NCBI GenBank assembly: GCA_023300835.1
Contig: JALZVB010000208.1
Location: forward strand, 1 to 7,625
Direction: 5' to 3'
DNA: 7,625 bases
Source of the DNA: Saprospiraceae bacterium
GTDB lineage: Bacteria > Bacteroidota > Bacteroidia > Chitinophagales > Saprospiraceae
The notes under the pieces were generated by a model. It saw only the letters and a list, made by a program, of their open reading frames with translations, made no database searches and was not told where the DNA came from. Of the stretch, positions 1 to 5,952 are shown piece after piece (position 1 is the stretch's first letter; every line of letters starts with the position of its first letter). A program made the translations under genes and the position numbers.

Positions 1-165
1 GGTAACCATTTTCCATTTATATTTTTCGGACATGTCCGTGCCAGCTACCTGAGACTTCTGAGCATAACTAGAACCCGAGAAAGCTCGTATTCCGAATGGT
101 AACCCTATTGCTGTTGCTGCAAGTGCTTTGAAAAAGCGTTTGCGAGATTGTTTTTTATCGGACAT
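1..165 (-). CDS. TRAP transporter solute-binding protein (DctP-like), N-terminal fragment
   Basis: This is the first 55 codons of a gene that runs off the left edge of the window; the frame is open from the ATG at 165 to base 1. The start M-S-D-K-K-Q is followed by S7-R8-K9-R10-F11-F12-K13, which resembles the Tat consensus S-R-R-x-F-L-K with Lys for the second Arg. A hydrophobic stretch (about residues 14-26) and a probable cleavage after S-Y-A35 come next. The mature part begins with Y49-K-W-K-M-V-T, a stretch I recognise from the start of DctP-type TRAP binding proteins, which often continue T-T-W-P-P. Such proteins capture organic acids or similar solutes in the periplasm and pass them to a DctQM membrane permease; the substrate cannot be told from this fragment. 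It is divergent from the DedA-like gene. The assignment rests on a short stretch, so the family is likely but not certain. Confidence 0.6.
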   Translation of the reverse strand, partial: MSDKKQSRKRFFKALAATAIGLPFGIRAFSGSSYAQKSQVAGTDMSEKYKWKMVT

Positions 166-194
166 ATGAGGTTAGGTTAAGAGACTATATAAAC

Positions 195-202
195 CAAATT
201 TA
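195..202 (-). promoter_or_regulatory. Candidate -7 box for the solute-binding protein gene
   Basis: Read on the minus strand this is TAAATTTG, an exact match to the Bacteroidetes -7 consensus TAnnTTTG. It lies 29 nt upstream of the ATG at 165, which would give a leader of roughly 20-25 nt. I see no clear TTG -33 element at the expected distance, and the region is very AT-rich, so a chance match is possible. Confidence 0.35.
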
Positions 203-225
203 TATTTTATATCTAATATTCATGC

Positions 226-233
226 TACCTTGG
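226..233 (+). promoter_or_regulatory. Weak candidate -7 box for the DedA-like gene
   Basis: TACCTTGG matches TAnnTTTG at all but one fixed position and sits 28 nt upstream of the ATG at 262. There is no recognisable -33 element. The purine stretch AGAGATAACGA at 250-260 just before the ATG may serve as a weak ribosome-binding region. Confidence 0.2.
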
Positions 234-261
234 ACTCACTGTGTTACAAAAGAGATAACGA

Positions 262-849
262 ATGAATTTTGATATGGAAGGTTTATTTGAAACATGTGGA
301 TACTTAGCCACATTTATTGGGACATTGCTCGAAGGGGAAATTTCTTTGTTGACCTCAGTTATTGGGGCTAGATTGGGTTATTTTAATATCTACCCAGCTA
401 TGGTTCTTGCGTTCCTAGGTGCATGGACTGCAGATTGGTTTAAGTTTATTGTCGGAAAAACGAAAGGACAAGTTTTACTTCAAAAGAAACCCTCACTACA
501 GGCTAAGATTGATAAAGCTACAATTTGGTTTGAGAAGGCCCCTTACCTTGTATTATCTTTTTACAAACTATTCTTTGGGTTAACAACTATCATTCTTTTA
601 GTCTCAGGAATTAAAGATATTTCTTATATCCGGTTCGCCATACACAGTGCTATAGGTGTTGCATTATGGATCGCTTTATTAGGTGGACTTGGGTACTTCT
701 TCGGTGAAATTATGATAACTAATATTAAGCTAATCTCAGAATATAAACTACAAATTGTCGGAGGCTTATTTGGAATCGCCTTTCTATATTGGATTCTTAT
801 CAAGAGGCCTTATGAGAAAAAATGTTTGGTCTGTGATCACGTAGAATAG
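262..849 (+). CDS. DedA/VTT-family membrane protein (divergent)
   Basis: The 195-residue integral membrane protein resembles the DedA (SNARE-associated/VTT) family. Family members are polytopic inner-membrane proteins linked to lipid transport and membrane homeostasis. The family pattern is visible: G20-T-L-L-E24-G-E26 in the first re-entrant hydrophobic region, G35-x-x-x-G39-Y in the next segment, G53-A-W-x-x-D58 followed by the usual basic 'G-K-x-x-G' (G65-K-T-K-G69), then F100-Y-K-L-F-F-G106 and S115-G-I, with further hydrophobic segments at about 124-147 and 163-180. In the typical family motif R-F-x-P-G-x-R the first Arg is Lys (K102), the Pro is F105 and the second Arg is T108. The tail after 181 is basic and contains a C-x-x-C (C188, C191). 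The ATG at 262 gives a normal N-terminus, though M5 (base 274) is possible. It is convergent with the VOC gene, only 10 nt away. The fold assignment is fairly firm; the function is not known. Confidence 0.75.
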   Translation: MNFDMEGLFETCGYLATFIGTLLEGEISLLTSVIGARLGYFNIYPAMVLAFLGAWTADWFKFIVGKTKGQVLLQKKPSLQAKIDKATIWFEKAPYLVLSFYKLFFGLTTIILLVSGIKDISYIRFAIHSAIGVALWIALLGGLGYFFGEIMITNIKLISEYKLQIVGGLFGIAFLYWILIKRPYEKKCLVCDHVE

Positions 850-859
850 CCTATTAATG

Positions 860-1231
860 TTAACGGTGTTGATCAAACAAAATCACATTCCCATCAGGGT
901 CTGTAATCATAAAACTAGCTGGACCAGTTGTTTTTTTGTCAATGTCTTCTCCTGTATCTATTGATTCAAACTTAAGGTGTTTTTGAATTTCTCTTACATC
1001 TTTAAAGGCTTCTATATTCTTTCCGTCTTGGTCCCAGCCAGGGTTGAATGTAAGAATGTTTCCTTTAAACATGCCCTGGAATAATCCGATAAGTGAGTCA
1101 CCGTTCTTCATGATCAGGTAGTTCTTTTCTAGGCCTCCTGAGAATACACTGAAACCCAATTTTTCGTAAAAAGCCTTTGACGTCTTAAGGTTTTCTACAC
1201 TGAGGCTGACAGAGAAAGCGCCTAAGCTCAT
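860..1231 (-). CDS. VOC-family (glyoxalase/bleomycin-resistance-like) protein
   Basis: This 123-residue protein has the vicinal oxygen chelate fold length and pattern: a beta strand then V12-E-N-L-K-T-S-K-A-F-Y22-E-K-L-G-F27 in the first half, and F107-M-I-T-D-P-D-G-N115-V-I-L-F-D-Q-H122 in the second. The blocks G-L-F-Q-G-M-F (49-55) and T-F-N-P-G-W-D-Q (61-68) belong to a widely distributed, functionally uncharacterised VOC subfamily I recognise from many bacteria. There is no signal peptide, so it is probably cytoplasmic. It is the last gene of the minus-strand run, 45 nt after the stop of the preceding amidohydrolase-like gene, so co-transcription is plausible. It differs from its neighbours in cellular location and may be only a passenger. 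The ATG at 1231 fits the conserved N-terminus M-S-L-G-A-F. The family is sure; the substrate is unknown. Confidence 0.85.
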   Translation of the reverse strand: MSLGAFSVSLSVENLKTSKAFYEKLGFSVFSGGLEKNYLIMKNGDSLIGLFQGMFKGNILTFNPGWDQDGKNIEAFKDVREIQKHLKFESIDTGEDIDKKTTGPASFMITDPDGNVILFDQHR

Positions 1232-1276
1232 GTATTTTTTTTAGATTGTTTGTTACTATACTAAATAAACAGCCCA

Positions 1277-2554
1277 TTATTTTAATCCTGGCGAACGTTC
1301 TAGAAACTCATCATATAATAATGTATGTCTGCTTTCTAAAGGAATATTCCATCCTTTGATAAAAAGGTGCTTTATCGTTGTGTTTGTCTCAAACGGATCA
1401 CCGTCAGAAATAAATAGATTGGCTCTCTTACCCGTTTCCAGACTACCATAATTATCAGCTACCCCAAATATTTCTGCCGCAGTCAAAGTAACCGACCTGA
1501 AAGCTGCTTTCCATTCCATGCCGTATGCTACTGCAAAACCAGCATTGTAAGGTAGGTTTCTCACGTTTTCAGTTTCATTGGTGCGGATAGCGACTTTGAT
1601 ACCCGCTTTGTGCATCATACCTGCATTGGCATAAGCCGCATCATACTTGTCAGATGATCTTGAAGGGTTGTCCAGTATAGGTCCTGTGATAACTGGAATG
1701 TTATGCAGCGCCAAAGAATCCAGAACACGATAACCTTCTGCGACACCAGTAAATATGGCTTTCACTTTGTTTTCTGTGGTCCACTTGATGGCAGCAAGTA
1801 TATCTTCCTTTTTATTTACTTCTATCATTAGTGGTGCTTCTCCATTAACGATGGGCATAACTGCTGATAGTTGGGGATTGTATTTGACGTCTTTCTTTTT
1901 ATTAGCAATTGCGGCATATGATTTGGCTGAAGACCAATATTTGTTAAGCTTCTTTAGTGCTTTCTTGTTATCCGTTTTGATTTCTTCATCAGTTCTTTTA
2001 TCCCATCTGTGCTTTTTCCCAGATCGTGGGAAATTAAGCACGACACCTGCAAAACCAGCATCCATCTGTTTAGGTGTATAACCATGAAGATCTATCAATG
2101 CTGCAGTACCCGGAAACAGGTTGCCAGAAGGTACGGCCAATACTGTCGTAATACCATTTACCCTGTTCACTGGAATGTTTACAGAGCTGGGGTTGATTGC
2201 TGTAAGGGCTTGCATATGTGGAGTATACTCTCCTATTTCGTCGTGATCCTGTGTTAGAGACACGGCACTTATTTCTGCCAGACCTAACTTAGTACCACTG
2301 TCTATCATGCCTGGATATATCTGGAGACCATTGCAATCTATAACTTCAGCATCAGGGTTTGATAAGCTTGGCTTGACTTGAGAGATTAGTCCGTCTTCAA
2401 TAAGAAGATCAGATTTAACAAGCCCATTCTCATGAGAATAAACTTCTCCATTCTTAAGAAGGAATATACCGTTTTGTGCTCGTTGGATTTGTTGAGCACT
2501 TAGCGTTGTCAGTGTAAATAAAAAACAACTTATATATAGTGTAATGTTATGCAT
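1277..2554 (-). CDS. Exported amidohydrolase-like protein lacking metal ligands (degenerate paralog)
   Basis: I place the start at the ATG at 2554 (425 residues). The frame extends upstream to a TTG at 2587, but only the ATG gives a clean signal peptide: M-H-N-I, a hydrophobic core and L-S-A before Q-Q. Counting from the TTG at 2587, the protein has the usual composite amidohydrolase outline: an N-terminal beta part with L62-I-E-D-G-L-I-S-Q, the entry strand I90-Y-P-G-M-I-D96, a barrel-like middle, and the closing G381-S-L-E-T-G-K-R-A-N-L-F-I-S-D-G-D-P. Where active relatives have D-x-H-x-H it reads D96-S-G98-T-K100. By alignment with the adjacent gene, the other ligands are E256 (for His), G281 (for His) and N337 (for Asp). 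It is therefore probably not a metal-dependent hydrolase of the normal type. I know similar H-x-H-less proteins from Bacteroidota, so this is family character and not a local mutation. The preceding gene ends 40 nt upstream. Confidence 0.85.
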   Translation of the reverse strand: MHNITLYISCFLFTLTTLSAQQIQRAQNGIFLLKNGEVYSHENGLVKSDLLIEDGLISQVKPSLSNPDAEVIDCNGLQIYPGMIDSGTKLGLAEISAVSLTQDHDEIGEYTPHMQALTAINPSSVNIPVNRVNGITTVLAVPSGNLFPGTAALIDLHGYTPKQMDAGFAGVVLNFPRSGKKHRWDKRTDEEIKTDNKKALKKLNKYWSSAKSYAAIANKKKDVKYNPQLSAVMPIVNGEAPLMIEVNKKEDILAAIKWTTENKVKAIFTGVAEGYRVLDSLALHNIPVITGPILDNPSRSSDKYDAAYANAGMMHKAGIKVAIRTNETENVRNLPYNAGFAVAYGMEWKAAFRSVTLTAAEIFGVADNYGSLETGKRANLFISDGDPFETNTTIKHLFIKGWNIPLESRHTLLYDEFLERSPGLK

Positions 2555-2594
2555 GTCAATGTTTGTTTTAAAGTATATCGTTAACAAGAACTAC

Positions 2595-3938
2595 TTAATG
2601 CTGATGTGTATGTGCGCCTTGCATACATCCTTCTTCGCAATTGTGTCCACTGTGTTTGGCAGAATCAATAAATGCAGGAATACCTTCCTCTGGGTCCACA
2701 TCCACTCTCATATCTACAGGATCATGTGTACTATCAAATCTGATAACACCATCAACAACTGTGTATTGTGCTCTAGCATATATAGATAGCGGGTGATTCT
2801 TGAACACAGCAATATCTCCTTCTTTACCGACTTCTATAGAACCTACTCTATCGTCTATTCCTAACTGTATGGCTGGATTAATTGTAATGAGTCTCAGTGA
2901 TTCGTTATCTGTAAGTTCGCCATATTTCTGTGCTTTGGCTGCCTCGTGATAGAGGTGTCTTATAAGTTCTTTAGAATCCGAATTTATTGAAGTAACAACA
3001 CCGTTACGTGTTAGAATGGCAGCATTATAAGCGGTAGAATAATATACCTCAAACTTGTATGCCCACCAGTCAGAAAACACTGAAGCATAAGCACCGAATT
3101 CTGCTAACTCTGGTGCTACTTTGAATCCCTCATTAACATGTTGAAAACAGATTTTCTTAACTCCGTAATCCTTAAGTACATTCATTAGCATAAGAATCTC
3201 ATCTGCTCTATATGAGTGACAATGAATCATAATTTCGCCTGTCAATATGCCTACTATCGCTTCTTTTTTGTGATCATATACTGGAGGTGTTTTTGTTTGT
3301 CCAGAATTATACTTTTTCCAAGCCGCCTGATACTCTTGTCCTTCCGCAAACGACTGTCTGAATACTTGCTCTATTCCCATTCTAGTATTAGGAACAATCT
3401 CTGATCGCTCACCATGCACTCTCATTGGGTTTTCTCCAAGGGCAAATTTTATTGTTCTTGGGGCACCTTCCATACGCAACTCGTCTGGATCCAAAACTCC
3501 CCATCTGTGTTTGATGGTTTCGCACTGTCCACCTATGGCATTGGCAGAGCCGTGCATAGCATGAGAAATCGTAACACCTCCTGCAAGTGCTCTGTAAATG
3601 TCTACATCATAAGGATCAAGTGCATCACCTACCCATACGTCTGCTGTAACAGGTCGTGTTGCTTCATTGACCGCATCTAGTGCGATGTGAGAATGGGCAT
3701 CTACGATGCCGGGCATAACATAGAGACCTGTGGCATCTATTGTTTCTCCATTACTGATTGTAAGGTTCTTACCTATCTGAGATATTTTTCCGTTTCTGAT
3801 AAGGACATCAGTACTATCTTTAATGCCGTCTGTAATGGTCAGTACAGTACCGTTTTTGATAAGGACATCCCCTGTTTCTACTTGAGCTATTAGCCCATTG
3901 CTGCTACAGAGTAAAAAGAATATATATATATGTTTCAT
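2595..3938 (-). CDS. Exported metal-dependent amidohydrolase (imidazolonepropionase-like)
   Basis: This 447-residue protein has a signal peptide (M-K-H-I-Y-I-F-F-L-L..., likely cut after L-I-A18). It then shows the full amidohydrolase layout: N-terminal beta strands with D44-V-L-I-R-N-G-K-I, the entry motif P76-G-I-V-D80-A-H82-S-H84-I, H239-C-H241 on strand 5, Q266-H267-V on strand 6, N319-S-D321 on strand 8, and the closing G366-S-I-E-V-G-K-E-G-D-I-A-V-F. The ligand set H82, H84, H239/H241, H267 and D321 is complete, and K164 in the conserved G-A-P-R-T-I-K block is a possible carboxylated lysine. Characterised relatives hydrolyse cyclic amides or dipeptides, but the substrate here cannot be predicted. 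The tail after 425 is rich in His and Cys (H429, H432, C434, C438, H443, H445, H447). It is the middle and only apparently active member of three tandem paralogs. The C11 in the signal peptide does not form a lipobox, because residue -1 is Leu. Confidence 0.9.
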   Translation of the reverse strand: MKHIYIFFLLCSSNGLIAQVETGDVLIKNGTVLTITDGIKDSTDVLIRNGKISQIGKNLTISNGETIDATGLYVMPGIVDAHSHIALDAVNEATRPVTADVWVGDALDPYDVDIYRALAGGVTISHAMHGSANAIGGQCETIKHRWGVLDPDELRMEGAPRTIKFALGENPMRVHGERSEIVPNTRMGIEQVFRQSFAEGQEYQAAWKKYNSGQTKTPPVYDHKKEAIVGILTGEIMIHCHSYRADEILMLMNVLKDYGVKKICFQHVNEGFKVAPELAEFGAYASVFSDWWAYKFEVYYSTAYNAAILTRNGVVTSINSDSKELIRHLYHEAAKAQKYGELTDNESLRLITINPAIQLGIDDRVGSIEVGKEGDIAVFKNHPLSIYARAQYTVVDGVIRFDSTHDPVDMRVDVDPEEGIPAFIDSAKHSGHNCEEGCMQGAHTHQH

Positions 3939-3959
3939 TTTTTCTTTTTTCTTTCTCTT
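3939..3959 (-). promoter_or_regulatory. All-purine tract directly before the amidohydrolase start
   Basis: On the minus strand the 21 bases preceding the ATG at 3938 are A and G only, with an A-G-A-G-A-A-A-G core at the upstream end. No proper Shine-Dalgarno sequence is present. In Bacteroidota, A-rich leaders are common before well-translated genes, so this may act as the initiation region within the operon. It forms part of the 60-nt spacer after the upstream gene. Confidence 0.3.
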
Positions 3960-3998
3960 GGTTGAATAATATCTTTTTTACGAAAGCTCTTTCTCCGT

Positions 3999-5780
3999 TT
4001 ATTTTTCTGGACTCGTTTTAGAACCTTCTATCGGAAATGAACCATAGTCTGCTATGTTTCCTGTTCCAGAATAGCTATCGTCTTCAAATGTAAGTTCTAC
4101 GTTTACGGTCATAGTTCCGCCTACTTTTCTATCGAATGTCAACGTCTGACCATCAAGTGCTACATCAGTACAATTTTCTTCTTCACCATCTTCGTCTATC
4201 ATTTTTACTTCTATATTTTCTGCATCTCCTGATACAATCATCTTACCCGTATGTATGCCATCAGGTGTTGTCGCAGAAAAACTCCAAGATCCTTTTACTG
4301 ATTTAAAAGCAGAACTGTCTCCGCCTTCTTTCTTTTCTTTCTTAGGCTTGATGTCTATTTCGTTTGGTTTGCCGTCAATGAATACATTTTTGATTTGAGA
4401 GGCTTCCTCAAAGTAAGGTTTATCGCAAATGAATAGGTTGCCCATTTTTCCTTTCTGTATTGTTCCGACCTGTTTGTCTATGCCCAGAAGTTGTGCAGGG
4501 ACAGTTGTCAATGCAGCCAAAGCGGTTGACTTACTTAGGCCAGCTTCTATCATTCTGTTAACTGTTTTTTTTGTGTCTTTGGCCTTTCCTTTTATAAAAG
4601 AAAATCCAAACGGAATCCCTTCTTTTTCAAAGAGAGCGGCTTGGCCTACATACGCATCTACAGATTCTTTTTTTCTTTTTTCTAATGCGATCGTTTCTGG
4701 ATCTTTGGGTTTTTCCTCTTTGGTTTTCTTTTTTTCTTCTTCACCGTTTGCAACAGCTGTTGTTTTTTCTAGTGCTGTTTCGGTAGCTTTTGTTTCTTCT
4801 TTATCTGTTTTTTTGTCTTTTCCTTTATCATCCTTTTCGCTCTTTTTACCCTTGTCTTCATTCGCCTTAAGTAGGTCTGTAGAAAGGAGGACAGAGATAT
4901 TGTTTTGTTTTATTTTAGCAATAGCTGGCCAACCTTGTTTGACTTCTGTCAATACCAGCTTGTGTCCCAACTCTTTCTGCAATGTGATCGCTCTGAATAT
5001 GCTTTTGGCTTTAGCCGTATTCATATAGACGGGCATTTCCTTATTGACTACAGGTATCAGTGCTTCTAGGGAAACATCTTTTTTAGGTCGCTTGAGCGGT
5101 GATGTGCTGGCTTTATATGTTGTTTTGTGTTTGATTAAACCTTCTGTCTTGTGGTAGAGGTCTCTCCACTTCGCCATAACGCCTATAACTGTAGCTGGAA
5201 ATATTCTGGGTGCTCCTTTAAATTGGAAGAAACAACTCTGTTTTTCGTTGAGTAGCATGTCATCTGCAGAATCACCAGATAATAACATCAGACTTCCTTG
5301 ACCAGGTAGCATTCCACCATTGGGGACCACATGGGAAATCGCAAATCCAGCTTCTCTCATTGACTTAATAGAAGATTCGCTGGCCTTCATTTTGCTGTAA
5401 GCGCTTATTTCTGGTGTAACGCCGGCAAGTGTATTCGGTGGATAACCCCTGAACCTTATATTTGGCTTACTCTTTTCCTCAGCTGAAGGGATACCGGTAT
5501 GAGAAAGGCCTGCAATAAAGGCTGGATAAACGTAAGCAGAGTCTCCTTCTATAACAATTGCTTCTACAGGAGCTGTGATATTTCTACTAACATTGATGAT
5601 ATAACCATCCTCTATAAGGATATCACCTAGTCCAAAACTATCCGTAGGGCTCACTTGTATATGAACATCGTTTATCAGATATGTATTAGATACTTCAGGG
5701 ATAATATCATAATCGATCTGAGCATGTAAGGAAATGGTCCATAATACACTGCTGAGCAGTAGGATTCTGCGTATAGTCAT
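3999..5780 (-). CDS. Exported amidohydrolase-like protein with C-terminal beta domain (degenerate site)
   Basis: This 593-residue protein is the first gene of the operon. The signal peptide M-T-I-R-R-I-L-L-L... ends at L-H-A20. Residues about 32-480 follow the amidohydrolase outline: D53-I-L-I-E-D-G-Y-I-I, the entry strand Y85-P-A-F-I-A90-G-L92-S-H94, G156-M-L-P-G-Q-G, G189-A-P-R192 (shared with the next gene), and the closing G439-T-I-Q-K-G-K-M-G-N-L-F. Of the metal ligands only H94 remains; aligned positions are L92, N254, E279 and I396. Residues 304-374 form a highly charged Lys/Glu/Asp linker inserted in the domain. Residues about 497-590 are a separate beta-strand domain (G-S-W-S-F-S-A-T-T-P-D-G-x-x-x-G-K-M-I ... 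Y-G-S-F-P-I-E-G-S), of a lipocalin-like or barrel type. I recall Bacteroidota relatives with this layout, some of about 1000 residues that seem to join this protein to the next one; I have not verified that. The substrate and role are unknown. Confidence 0.88.
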   Translation of the reverse strand: MTIRRILLLSSVLWTISLHAQIDYDIIPEVSNTYLINDVHIQVSPTDSFGLGDILIEDGYIINVSRNITAPVEAIVIEGDSAYVYPAFIAGLSHTGIPSAEEKSKPNIRFRGYPPNTLAGVTPEISAYSKMKASESSIKSMREAGFAISHVVPNGGMLPGQGSLMLLSGDSADDMLLNEKQSCFFQFKGAPRIFPATVIGVMAKWRDLYHKTEGLIKHKTTYKASTSPLKRPKKDVSLEALIPVVNKEMPVYMNTAKAKSIFRAITLQKELGHKLVLTEVKQGWPAIAKIKQNNISVLLSTDLLKANEDKGKKSEKDDKGKDKKTDKEETKATETALEKTTAVANGEEEKKKTKEEKPKDPETIALEKRKKESVDAYVGQAALFEKEGIPFGFSFIKGKAKDTKKTVNRMIEAGLSKSTALAALTTVPAQLLGIDKQVGTIQKGKMGNLFICDKPYFEEASQIKNVFIDGKPNEIDIKPKKEKKEGGDSSAFKSVKGSWSFSATTPDGIHTGKMIVSGDAENIEVKMIDEDGEEENCTDVALDGQTLTFDRKVGGTMTVNVELTFEDDSYSGTGNIADYGSFPIEGSKTSPEK

Positions 5781-5952
5781 AGGTCTATTTTTTCAGTTCC
5801 CTAAGTTAGAAAAGTTTTGATATATGTAGGTTTTTTTTATATGATGTTTATAAACAAGATTTAATAACACCACCTACCAACAATCAACTTATTTTACCTG
5901 CCCACACATTCCTAGAATTGCTTTACTTTTGCAGCACTAAAAAGTGAGAGTT
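5781..5952. other. Divergent intergenic region between the amidohydrolase operon and asnS
   Basis: This AT-rich stretch must hold the promoters of both the leftward operon and asnS. On the asnS side a good -7 box is visible at 5924-5931. On the operon side I find no exact TAnnTTTG match on the minus strand and no Shine-Dalgarno site before the ATG at 5780. There is no coding potential and no convincing hairpin. Confidence 0.6.
5924..5931 (+). promoter_or_regulatory. Candidate -7 box of the asnS promoter
   Basis: TACTTTTG is an exact match to the Bacteroidetes consensus TAnnTTTG, and it lies 21 nt upstream of the ATG at 5953. Transcription would begin about 5-7 nt further on, giving a leader of only about 15 nt. 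No clear TTG -33 element is seen around 5900. Confidence 0.5.

Noticed and set aside
1755..2257. Plus-strand open frames opposite the 425-residue amidohydrolase-like gene
   Set aside because: They are antisense to a long gene with clear family motifs, and their translations (Ser/Leu/Phe-rich or Cys/Arg-rich) look like shadow sequence with no recognisable domain.
2544..3893. Several short plus-strand frames opposite the intact amidohydrolase
   Set aside because: They are short, mutually overlapping and have no family resemblance. The minus-strand frame carries the complete metal-ligand set.
3981..3997. Inverted repeat GAAAG-CT-CTTTC in the spacer after the first operon gene, considered as a terminator
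   Set aside because: The loop would be only 2 nt, the stem is 5 bp, and no T-run follows on the minus strand.
4429..5028. 199-residue plus-strand frame, hydrophobic and Ser/Phe-rich
   Set aside because: It is the reverse complement of the Lys/Glu-rich linker, which by itself generates Phe/Ser/Leu runs that imitate membrane segments.
5781..5952. Riboswitch, T-box or attenuator upstream of asnS or the operon
   Set aside because: There is no specifier stem or T-box core, the predicted asnS leader is about 15 nt, and no stable fold is seen on the operon side.
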